A DNA stretch of 64,000 nt from Fimbriimonadaceae bacterium. Lineage in GTDB: Bacteria; Armatimonadota; UBA10988. Shown one piece after another: positions 32,645-39,538 of the stretch (position 1 is the first letter of the stretch; every line of letters begins with the position of its first letter). A program made the translations under genes and the position numbers. The notes under the pieces were generated by a model. It did no database searches and had not been told where the DNA came from. It was given only the letters and a program-made list of their open reading frames with translations. The stretch is from positions 1-64,000 of the forward strand of contig JADZEX010000030.1 in assembly GCA_020850355.1 (NCBI GenBank). The letters are read 5' to 3'.

Positions 32645-34258
32645 ATGGCGAGCGAAGCGCTGCAAGGCCAAGGCAAGTTCTGGACCTGGTTCGACGACCA
32701 GGTGCGGCTGCTCAAGAAGAAGATCGCCGCGGTCGACCTGTTCGACGAGACCTTGGCGGACCAGGCTGCCAGCAACCCGTGGTACGCCCTCGGGTCGATG
32801 GTCTACTTCTTCTGGTTGACCACCATCGTCACCGGCTTGATGCTGATCGCCTGGTACATCCCGAACACCTCGCGGGCGTTTGACAGCATCTTGCACATTC
32901 AGGAGGGCATCCCGGGCGGCTGGCTGATCCGCGGGCTCCACAAGTACGCCGCCGACGCCATCATCATCGCGGCCACGATGCGGGTCTACCGGCTCTACTT
33001 CACCGGCGAGTACAAGACTCGGGAGATCGCCTGGCTGGTCTCGATCATCACCCTGATCCTGGGGATGTTCAGCGGCCTGACCGGGTACCTGCTGATGTGG
33101 AACCAGCGCGCCTTCTGGGCTTCGAAAGTGTTCGCGACGTTCCCGACCTACATCGACGAGATCCCGATTCTCGGGCAGTTGCACCTCGGCATGACCACCG
33201 CGCAGTTCATGCTCGGCGGCACAGCCATCGGCGATGCCACCCTGACGCGCTTCTACGCCGGCCACTTCGCGATGTCGATGCTGCTGCTGATCCCGGTCGA
33301 GGCCTACTTCATCCGCAAGGGCTTCAAGCGCATTTCGCTGTCGTGGCTGACGATGGGCGTCTGCCTGGCGATGCTGACCAGCGTGGCCTTCCTGATCCCC
33401 GTCGAGTTGGGCAGCCGGGCGAACCGCGCCGAGACGCCGCTGCCGATCCTCTCCGACTGGTACTTCCTCGGGCTGTACCAGATGATGAAGGAGATGAAGC
33501 CGCTCTACGCGGTGATCGGCACGATGTTCATCCCGGCCATCGCCATCCTGATGCCGGCCTTCGACACCGCCAAGGATGTGCCAACCTGGCGCCGGCCGTT
33601 CTTCCTGAGTGTCGGCCTGGCGGCGTTCATCCATTGGCTGCTGCTGTCGTTGATGATCATCAAGGACTACGCGCAGATCACCACGGACCCCCCGAAGATC
33701 TGGGCCTCTTGGATCGTGATCATGCTCTGCGGGGCCTGCTTCGAGTACAAGGCGATGGGCTACCCGCGCAAGGCCGTGACGCGGCGGGTGGTCTTGACGT
33801 TGCTCGGCTGGGCGGTGCTGTTCGCGACCTTCGCCGGCTGGACGCGGTTCCGGCAGCCGCCCTACACCGCCAGCTACCTGCCGGCGGCGATGCACAAGCT
33901 GGTGGTGGACGAGTCGCCGGAAGTCCGGGACGAGCGCAACGGGCGGTACAGCGGCGACGATCCGGCGACGGTCCGCGACGAGATCCTGAACGCCATCAGC
34001 CGGCCGATCGTCAGCGAGTGGTACGTCGCCAGCCCGTCGGCGCTGGAGAAGCTCAAGAAGGAGCAGGACGGCGTTCGCGGCTGCTGGGTGATGATGACGA
34101 TGGCGCTGCTGCTGTGCGGGCTGGTGGCGATCGCGACGACGCCGACGGCGGGGATTGAGTCGTTGATCTACCCGTCGCGCACGCCGCGCGGCCGGAAGAT
34201 CAAGGGCCTCGGCCCACCGCCGAAGCCAGCCGCGACGGCGGAGCCCGCAGCGACATGA
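32645..34258 (+). CDS. Cytochrome b (b6 + subunit IV fused) of the Rieske complex, haem bH ligands missing
   Basis: 537 aa, with about eight membrane helices plus a C-terminal extension. NPWYALG, GWLIRGLHKYAADA, GLTGYLLMWNQRAFWA and GDATLTRFYAGH fit the cytochrome b family. H99 (helix B) and H207 (helix D), the haem bL pair, are present. At the haem bH positions, 14 residues on, are R113 and Y221 (F222 if a 15-residue b6-type gap is used). Both bH ligands are therefore absent. The Qo motif is S270-D-W-Y273 in place of P-E-W-Y. It has no cysteine before residue 240, so a b6-type haem ci site is unlikely. A tail helix (about 480) and a Pro-rich end follow. It overlaps the next gene by four bases. 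Confidence 0.85.
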   Translation: MASEALQGQGKFWTWFDDQVRLLKKKIAAVDLFDETLADQAASNPWYALGSMVYFFWLTTIVTGLMLIAWYIPNTSRAFDSILHIQEGIPGGWLIRGLHKYAADAIIIAATMRVYRLYFTGEYKTREIAWLVSIITLILGMFSGLTGYLLMWNQRAFWASKVFATFPTYIDEIPILGQLHLGMTTAQFMLGGTAIGDATLTRFYAGHFAMSMLLLIPVEAYFIRKGFKRISLSWLTMGVCLAMLTSVAFLIPVELGSRANRAETPLPILSDWYFLGLYQMMKEMKPLYAVIGTMFIPAIAILMPAFDTAKDVPTWRRPFFLSVGLAAFIHWLLLSLMIIKDYAQITTDPPKIWASWIVIMLCGACFEYKAMGYPRKAVTRRVVLTLLGWAVLFATFAGWTRFRQPPYTASYLPAAMHKLVVDESPEVRDERNGRYSGDDPATVRDEILNAISRPIVSEWYVASPSALEKLKKEQDGVRGCWVMMTMALLLCGLVAIATTPTAGIESLIYPSRTPRGRKIKGLGPPPKPAATAEPAAT

Positions 34259-34512
34259 AGCGGGCGTTCTGGATCGGTACCTGGGTGGTGGCGATTCTGG
34301 CGCTGTCGCAGGTGATCGAAGCCGGGAAGACCTGGCGCGAGGCGTCGGGGCTGCTGTTCGTGGTGGAGACGATCGGATGGTGCGTCGCTCTGCTGGGTGC
34401 GGTCGGTCTGCTGACCCTGCGCACCTACGCCAGGGAGCGGGCCAAGGGCAACGTGCAACGGCCGGTGGCGTTGTTCGAGCGGATACTGGAACGAGGTGCT
34501 GACGGTGAGTGA
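34255..34512 (+). CDS. Two-helix small membrane protein of the cytochrome b cluster
   Basis: 85 aa with helices at about 5-21 and 32-56, followed by a basic tail. It overlaps the cytochrome b stop by four bases (ATGA) and the following gene by eight bases, so it is surely co-translated. No family is recognised. It is probably a subunit of the Rieske/cytochrome b complex. Confidence 0.7.
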   Translation: MKRAFWIGTWVVAILALSQVIEAGKTWREASGLLFVVETIGWCVALLGAVGLLTLRTYARERAKGNVQRPVALFERILERGADGE

Positions 34513-34744
34513 AGCCTCGAAAACCAAACTGGGCGGGCTGATCATGGCCGCGGGCATCGGGCTCGGCGTGCTGCTGGTGATCGTCGAGTTCCTCAACGGT
34601 CCCCGCGGCGAGGCGCAGCCTGGGCTCTTCGGGATCGTCTCCCCGCACATGGTGTGGGCCGAGCGGGCCTTCATCTTCCTCTTTGGCGTGGTCCACCTGA
34701 TCGTGGCCGCCATCATCACCGTCTTCCGGAGGACCGCGGTATGA
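34505..34744 (+). CDS. Two-helix small membrane protein of the cytochrome b cluster
   Basis: 79 aa from GTG 34505, chosen because CGAGG lies eight bases upstream; the GTG at 34496 overlaps that site. Helices span about 9-27 and 50-75. Its stop overlaps the start of the cytochrome b-ferredoxin gene (ATGA). No family is recognised. It may pair with the protein at 34255. Confidence 0.7.
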   Translation: MSEASKTKLGGLIMAAGIGLGVLLVIVEFLNGPRGEAQPGLFGIVSPHMVWAERAFIFLFGVVHLIVAAIITVFRRTAV

Positions 34745-35955
34745 GCGCGCAGCCGATTGAAGCGGTCGAACGGGACGATGTCCTGCAGCCGCGCCACCCC
34801 TACCGGCGCTTCCTGCGGAGCGCCACGCGCTGGCAGGTGGCCGTCGAGCGGAAGGTCAACGAGCTGGTCAGCTACGAGCAGAACCCGTTCTACTTCCACG
34901 GGGCGCTGCCGACCTTCGTCTTCTGGATGCTCATCGCCAGCGGCATCGGGTTGCTGTTCTACTACAAGGCAACCCTCACCGAGTCCTACGAGAGCCTGGT
35001 CTATCTGGCCAAGGTGCCGTTCGGAAACTGCATCCGCTCCAGCCACCGCTACAGCGCCGACGCGATGCTCCTGGCGATCTACCTGCACACCTTCCGGGTC
35101 TACATTACCGACCGCCACCGCGAGTACCGCATCGTGCCCTGGCTGACCGGTGTGGTGTTGCTGCTGTTGACCTACGTCGCTGGCATCTCGGGCTACATGC
35201 TGGTCGGCGACCAGCGCTCCTGGGGGCTGATCCATCAGAGCGTGCAGGCCTTCCAGGCGGTGCCGCTGGTCGGCGACTTCCTGGCCAGCCAGGTGCTCGC
35301 CGGGCCGGACATCACCGACTACACGGTAGCCCGGGCGCTGTTCTTCCATCTGCTCAGCGCGATGGCCATCTTCTGGTTCCTCTGGATGCACCTGCTGCGG
35401 ATCCGGCGGCCGTTCATGATCGTGACGATCGGCATCGGCGCGGCCGTGGTGGGCGTGATCCTGATGGTCGCCGGGCTCTGGCCGGCTGGCAGCTACACGC
35501 CAGTTGTCGAGCCGATGCACGTCCCGGAAGCCTACGAGATTGGCAACTGGCTCTACCTGCCGGGCTTCTGGCTGCTCTCGAGCGCCGGCCCGCTGGCCTT
35601 CTGGGGCGCCGTGGTGCTGCTCTTCGGCGGGCTGCTGATGCTGCCCTACCTGCTGCGCGACACCCGCCGCAACATCGCGATGGTGGTGCGTGACAAGTGC
35701 GTCGGTTGCCAGCTCTGCGCCATCGACTGCCCCTACTCGGCGATCACGATGGTGCCGACCTGGAACGAGCGGAAGAAGAAGCCCGACCTGCTGGCGGTGG
35801 TCTACCCGCCACGCTGTTCGGAGTGTGGCGTCTGCATCGGATCCTGCGACTTCGATGCGATTGAGCTGAGCAGCATGCCGTACCGTCCGATTGAGGACCT
35901 GGTCAAGGAGCTGGCCCCGAAGCGCGAGGCGCCGGCCGAGGCGGCGGGAGACTAG
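34741..35955 (+). CDS. Cytochrome b with C-terminal double [4Fe-4S] ferredoxin domain
   Basis: 404 aa. The N-terminal cytochrome b domain keeps all four haem ligands: H102 and H116 in helix B, H203 and H217 in helix D, each 14 residues apart. GNWLYLPGFWLL near 268-279 sits where PEWY would be and lacks the Qo residues. After the last helix (about 285-304) come two [4Fe-4S] sites: C320-VG-C323-QL-C326-AID-C330 and C359-SE-C362-GV-C365-IGS-C369. This predicts electron flow between membrane quinone/haems and a cytosolic partner, probably the MvhD-like protein encoded three bases downstream. The ATG overlaps the upstream stop. A gene of this build within a Rieske/cytochrome b cluster is uncommon in my knowledge, but it may have been seen in other phyla. 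Confidence 0.85.
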   Translation: MSAQPIEAVERDDVLQPRHPYRRFLRSATRWQVAVERKVNELVSYEQNPFYFHGALPTFVFWMLIASGIGLLFYYKATLTESYESLVYLAKVPFGNCIRSSHRYSADAMLLAIYLHTFRVYITDRHREYRIVPWLTGVVLLLLTYVAGISGYMLVGDQRSWGLIHQSVQAFQAVPLVGDFLASQVLAGPDITDYTVARALFFHLLSAMAIFWFLWMHLLRIRRPFMIVTIGIGAAVVGVILMVAGLWPAGSYTPVVEPMHVPEAYEIGNWLYLPGFWLLSSAGPLAFWGAVVLLFGGLLMLPYLLRDTRRNIAMVVRDKCVGCQLCAIDCPYSAITMVPTWNERKKKPDLLAVVYPPRCSECGVCIGSCDFDAIELSSMPYRPIEDLVKELAPKREAPAEAAGD

Positions 35956-35958
35956 GCG

Positions 35959-36435
35959 ATGAGCGAACCGACGGTGGCCACCACCGCAACTCCTCCGGCG
36001 GCGCCCTTCGTGCCGCAGGTGCTGGCCTTGGTGTGCGAGCGGAGCGTGCCGATTGACGAGCTGATCGGCCCCGACCAGCGCCTCCGCGACGCGCCGCAGG
36101 TCTACGTCCTGCGCTTTCCGTGCAGCGGCATGATCAAGCCGTCGCTGGCGCAGTTGGCGCTCGACGAAGGCTGGGACGGCGTGCTGGTGGTCGGCTGCGC
36201 CGTCGGCGATTGCCACTTCCGCGAAGGCAACCTGTGGGCCCGCGAGCGCTTCCTCGGCGGTCGCGCCCCGAACAAGTTCCGGCGGATGGACCAGCAACGG
36301 GTCAGCCTGCTGTGGCGCGCGGCCTCCGAGGCCGGACCGTTCTTGAGCGAGGTGGGCAGCTTCTGTGACCACCTGCGGACCCTGCCGCCGAACCTGAGGA
36401 GCGATGATGGCAAAGGACGCAAGCGGAAGCGCTGA
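35959..36435 (+). CDS. MvhD/FlpD-like iron-sulfur electron-transfer protein
   Basis: 158 aa. The core FPCSGMIKPSLAQLALDEG, DGVLVVGCAVGDCHFREGN and RVSLLWRAASEAGPF matches the methyl-viologen-reducing hydrogenase delta (MvhD/FlpD) family. That family normally binds a [2Fe-2S] cluster and links hydrogenase or dehydrogenase to heterodisulfide reductase. C26, C55, C80 and C85 are present, but the family's second N-terminal cysteine (CxxC) is replaced by S29. It starts three bases after the cytochrome b-ferredoxin stop. Expected role: accept or donate electrons between the ferredoxin domain and a soluble redox enzyme. No hydrogenase, HdrA or flavoprotein gene is adjacent. Confidence 0.8.
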   Translation: MSEPTVATTATPPAAPFVPQVLALVCERSVPIDELIGPDQRLRDAPQVYVLRFPCSGMIKPSLAQLALDEGWDGVLVVGCAVGDCHFREGNLWARERFLGGRAPNKFRRMDQQRVSLLWRAASEAGPFLSEVGSFCDHLRTLPPNLRSDDGKGRKRKR

Positions 36436-36550
36436 AGGCAAGGAACTCACGCCGCGCGCCCAGATCGACTGGAAGTACGTGCTGTTCTACGTACTGTTCT
36501 ACGTCTGTCTGGTCTTCATCGCCCTGTTTGGTGTGATCGCCGAGGTCTGA
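36407..36550 (+). CDS. Small single-helix membrane protein closing the respiratory block
   Basis: 47 aa, read directly. Its start lies inside the MvhD-like gene: GAGGAG at 36396-36401 is followed by two ATGs, and 36407 has the better spacing. The product starts MAKDASGSAEGKELTPRAQI and has one hydrophobic helix YVLFYVLFYVCLVFIALFGV. The 29-base overlap implies co-translation. It converges with the murU-like gene, with a three-base gap between the stops. Probably a complex subunit; no family is recognised. Confidence 0.7.
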   Translation: MAKDASGSAEGKELTPRAQIDWKYVLFYVLFYVCLVFIALFGVIAEV

Positions 36551-36553
36551 GTC

Positions 36554-37474
36554 TCAGCGCACCACACCGTGGCTCTGGCGCGTCCCGGCCGCGACCGTGA
36601 CGCCCGGAGCCACGATGCTGTAAGGCCCCACCACCGCGCCGTCGGCGATCTGGCAACCGGCCCCGAGGTAGACCGGCGGGCGGACCTCGCCGGCGACCTG
36701 GACCCCATCCTCGGCAAAGACCCCCGCCGCCTGTTCCGCGGCCGGCGCCAGGTAGCGGCGGGCGCGGCCGTGCAGGGCCAGGACGTTGGCCCGGTCGAGG
36801 CTGTCCAACGAGCCGATGTCGGCCCACAGGCCGGCAACCTGGTGACAGGCGACGGGCACCCCGGCAGCCAGCAGGCGCGGCAGCAGGTCGATGGTCAGGT
36901 GGTACCGCCGGCGGGGCGGGATCCAGCGGCGCCAGACCTCGGGTTCCAGGATGTGCAGGCCGGTGAACTCACCGGCGTAGCAGCCCGCGGGATCCTCCAG
37001 ATTGGTGCGCCGGATCCCCCGCAAGCGGCCGGCGCAGTCCCACTTGACCGGGTACTTCAGCGGGCCGAGCACCGGGGTCACGCCCAACGTAAGCGCCGCG
37101 CCCGCCTGCTGGTGCGCCGCCACCAGCGGCAGCAGGTCGCCGTCGAGGACGATGTCGCCGTTGACCACCAGCAGGGGCGCTTCGCCCCACAGCCACTCGA
37201 ACGACTTGACCGTGCCCATGCCGTCGAGCAGGTCAGCCTCGTGTTGCCAGTGCAACTGCAGGCCCCAGCGGGAGCCGTCGCCCAGCGCGGCGTGCAGCGG
37301 CGCCGGCAGCCAATGGGTGTTGATGCCGACCGTGCGGATGCCGGAGTCGCGCAGCCACTCCAGCAGCGACACCACGCAGGGTCGTCCGAGCACCGGCAGC
37401 AGCGGCTTCGGCAGGCTGGCGGTGAGCGGCCGTAGCCGCTCGCCCAGGCCGGCACAGAGCAGCAGCGCCTTCAT
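36554..37474 (-). CDS. murU: MurU-like MurNAc-1-phosphate uridylyltransferase (sugar nucleotidyltransferase)
   Basis: 306 aa. The NTP-binding loop LCAGLGERLRPLT (6-18), a KPLLPV block, and GINTHWLPAPLHAALGDG with LLVVNGDIV are strongly like MurU, which makes UDP-MurNAc. The C-terminal part carries a short left-handed beta-helix-like repeat (YLGAGCQIADGAVVGPYSIV) that MurU itself lacks, so mannose-1-P guanylyltransferase or GlmU-like alternatives remain open. ATG 37474 overlaps the femAB-like stop by four bases. Last gene of the minus-strand operon, downstream of the AmgK-like kinase that would supply its substrate. Confidence 0.7.
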   Translation of the reverse strand: MKALLLCAGLGERLRPLTASLPKPLLPVLGRPCVVSLLEWLRDSGIRTVGINTHWLPAPLHAALGDGSRWGLQLHWQHEADLLDGMGTVKSFEWLWGEAPLLVVNGDIVLDGDLLPLVAAHQQAGAALTLGVTPVLGPLKYPVKWDCAGRLRGIRRTNLEDPAGCYAGEFTGLHILEPEVWRRWIPPRRRYHLTIDLLPRLLAAGVPVACHQVAGLWADIGSLDSLDRANVLALHGRARRYLAPAAEQAAGVFAEDGVQVAGEVRPPVYLGAGCQIADGAVVGPYSIVAPGVTVAAGTRQSHGVVR

Positions 37475-38532
37475 CGGAAGCGCTTCCGGAGCGCCTTCAG
37501 CTTCGGCAGCAGGCTCGTGAAGGCATGGTAGGGCAGCGGTCGCAGCACCAGGTCCCACTCGCCGACCCACTCCACCAGCTCCGGCCCGAAGCCGCCCTTG
37601 AAGCGGTTGAGGCCGTAGAGCGGACTGTCCTCGGCGGTCGGCGGCGCCACGCCGCGGAAGTCGTAGGTCCGGCATCCCCGGGCCACGGCCCACTGCATCG
37701 CCTCCCACTGCAGGCGGTAACCGCTGTAGTGTTCGCGGCCTTCGTCGTTCATGCCGCCGTAGAGGTACCAGGTGGTGTCGCCGTAGCCGAGGCAGAGGAT
37801 GCCTCCGACCAGGCGGTCCTCCCGCTCGGCGAGCAACAGCGCGGCCTGGCAGGCGCCCTGGCAGTCGGCCAGGAGGCCCTCGAAGTAGGCCGGCCCGCGG
37901 ACCGCGAAATGCTGCCGGGCGGCCGTTTCGGTCAGCAGGCGGTAGAAGCCCGGCAGGTCGGCCGGGGTGCCCAACCGGACCGTCACCCCGCGCTTCTCCG
38001 ACTTGCGGATGCGGTTGCGGTAGTCGGGCTTGAAGTCGGCGAAGACCTGGTCCAACCCCGGCGTGAGGTCCAACCGCATTACGTAACGCGGCTGGGTCCC
38101 CCCGAAGCGGCCGTCCAGGCCGGGCGTCGGACGGCAGCCGCAGGCCGTCAACTGGTGTGGCTCGGTGGCCGGCAGGCACGGGTCGAGCTTCAGGCAGATC
38201 GCGCGTTGGGCCTGCGCGAACTGCTGCAAACCGCTGAACAGCGCGGTCCGCCAGGGCTGGGCGGCCGGGCCGACGAGGTCGACAATCGGCCCGCGTGAGA
38301 TGTAAGCCAAGGTGTAGCCCGCCGGCAGTCGCCGCAGCAGGAGCTGCGCCGCGGCCACCAGATGCTCGCCGGCGAACACACCGTAGCGGTGGGGTGTCCA
38401 CTCGCCGCGGCCTTTGAGCTCGCCCCAGGCCCAGGCCTGCGCGAAGTCGTTGAGCGGGTGCTGCCCCACGAAGCTGTCGTAGGCCGCGGCGTCGGCGGCC
38501 ACCAGCCAACGGCCGACCAGGGTCTCAGACAT
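37471..38532 (-). CDS. FemAB/FemX-like peptidoglycan aminoacyltransferase
   Basis: 353 aa of the GNAT-related Fem family, which adds amino acids from aminoacyl-tRNA to the lipid II stem peptide or otherwise transfers acyl groups. Visible blocks: FAQAWAWGELKG near the start, DYRNRIRKSEKRGVTV, a C-terminal NRFKGGFGPELVEWVGEWDLVL. Flanking mraY, murG and murU-like genes support a cell-wall role, such as cross-bridge formation. ATG 38532 was chosen because it overlaps the upstream kinase end by eight bases; a longer frame has no ribosome site. Confidence 0.75.
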   Translation of the reverse strand: MSETLVGRWLVAADAAAYDSFVGQHPLNDFAQAWAWGELKGRGEWTPHRYGVFAGEHLVAAAQLLLRRLPAGYTLAYISRGPIVDLVGPAAQPWRTALFSGLQQFAQAQRAICLKLDPCLPATEPHQLTACGCRPTPGLDGRFGGTQPRYVMRLDLTPGLDQVFADFKPDYRNRIRKSEKRGVTVRLGTPADLPGFYRLLTETAARQHFAVRGPAYFEGLLADCQGACQAALLLAEREDRLVGGILCLGYGDTTWYLYGGMNDEGREHYSGYRLQWEAMQWAVARGCRTYDFRGVAPPTAEDSPLYGLNRFKGGFGPELVEWVGEWDLVLRPLPYHAFTSLLPKLKALRKRFR

Positions 38533-39538
38533 GGCTCGGCTCGGTCCAGCAGCGGGCGCTGAGGGCCTCCCAGCGGGGTTCCAGCACCGCCGCCAAGTCG
38601 GCGGCAGCGGGACAGTCGCCAAGCTGTCGCCGCAGGTGCTTCACGGCGAAGGGCAGATAGCGCAGGTAGAGGCCCTTCTGCTGGTTGAACCAGGTCACCA
38701 CGTAGCAGGCCACGCAATGCGCCAGGCGCTGCACCGCGACCGTCGCCCAGAGGTCCGCAATCTGAGCGGCCGGGCAAGCGGCGTGAGTCCGTTCGGGCTG
38801 CTGCAGGTAGTGCGCCAGCAGCGCTTCGCGGACGTCGTCGCCGAGCGCCGCGTAGGGGTCGAACAGCAGCGACGCCACGTCGTACAACCAGGGGCCGATC
38901 ATCGCGTCCTGGTAATCGATCCACCAGATCCGCTCATCGTGCCGCAGCAAGTTGCGGGCGTGCAAGTCACGGTGCATCCAGACCTGCGGCGCGCTGGTCA
39001 GCGCCCGCACCATCGTGTCTTCGCCGTGATCCCAGCGCTCCATCTCGGCAGCGCTCAACGGCTGCACCTTCTGGAGCACCTCCTTGCGCAAGCGGCGGAG
39101 TTCGAAGTGAATCCGCTCCGGGGTCAGCGTCCGCCCATGCGCTGGCGAGGTGGTCGGCGGTTCGCTGGCAGCCTCGCGCTCGAGGCGGGCCAGGTCGGCC
39201 AGCACCGTACGGTAGCAGCCAGTCGCGGCTTCAGCGGTGACTTGCGTCAGCAACTCGTCGCCAACATCGGTGATCAGCAGCGTCTGGAGGTCGCTGGCGG
39301 CCTGCAGCACCGCGGGCACCGCGACACCGTGGCGCCGCAGCCACTCGCCGATCGCCAGCCAGTCGTGCATCTTCTTGGCTTCGGCCTCCGGCGTCAGCAT
39401 GGCGATGGCGGTGCCGGCCAAGGTGCCGCCACGCAGCCGCAGGTAGAGCCGCTGGCCGACATCGCCGACCAGTGGCTCGAGCTGGGCCGACTGCAGCCCC
39501 CAACGCGTCAAAGCGGCTTCCAAACGCGGATCCGTCAT
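38525..39538 (-). CDS. amgK: AmgK-like amino-sugar anomeric kinase
   Basis: 337 aa of the aminoglycoside-phosphotransferase fold. H189-R-D-L-H-A-R-N196 is the catalytic loop, D208 in WWIDYQDA the Mg site. The stretch IDYQDAMIGPWLYDVASLL is the signature of AmgK, which phosphorylates MurNAc or GlcNAc at the anomeric carbon for the MurU step. ATG 39538 overlaps the MurG stop by four bases (ATGA). In Gram-negative bacteria amgK and murU usually lie together, as here with femAB between. This could instead be a different phosphotransferase, but the murU-like neighbour makes MurNAc recycling the simplest reading. Confidence 0.75.
   Translation of the reverse strand: MTDPRLEAALTRWGLQSAQLEPLVGDVGQRLYLRLRGGTLAGTAIAMLTPEAEAKKMHDWLAIGEWLRRHGVAVPAVLQAASDLQTLLITDVGDELLTQVTAEAATGCYRTVLADLARLEREAASEPPTTSPAHGRTLTPERIHFELRRLRKEVLQKVQPLSAAEMERWDHGEDTMVRALTSAPQVWMHRDLHARNLLRHDERIWWIDYQDAMIGPWLYDVASLLFDPYAALGDDVREALLAHYLQQPERTHAACPAAQIADLWATVAVQRLAHCVACYVVTWFNQQKGLYLRYLPFAVKHLRRQLGDCPAAADLAAVLEPRWEALSARCWTEPSHV

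Noticed and set aside
32645-34258. Frameshift as cause of the missing haem ligands
   Set aside because: The frame reads smoothly through conserved blocks on both sides of each site, and both losses fall on the same haem.
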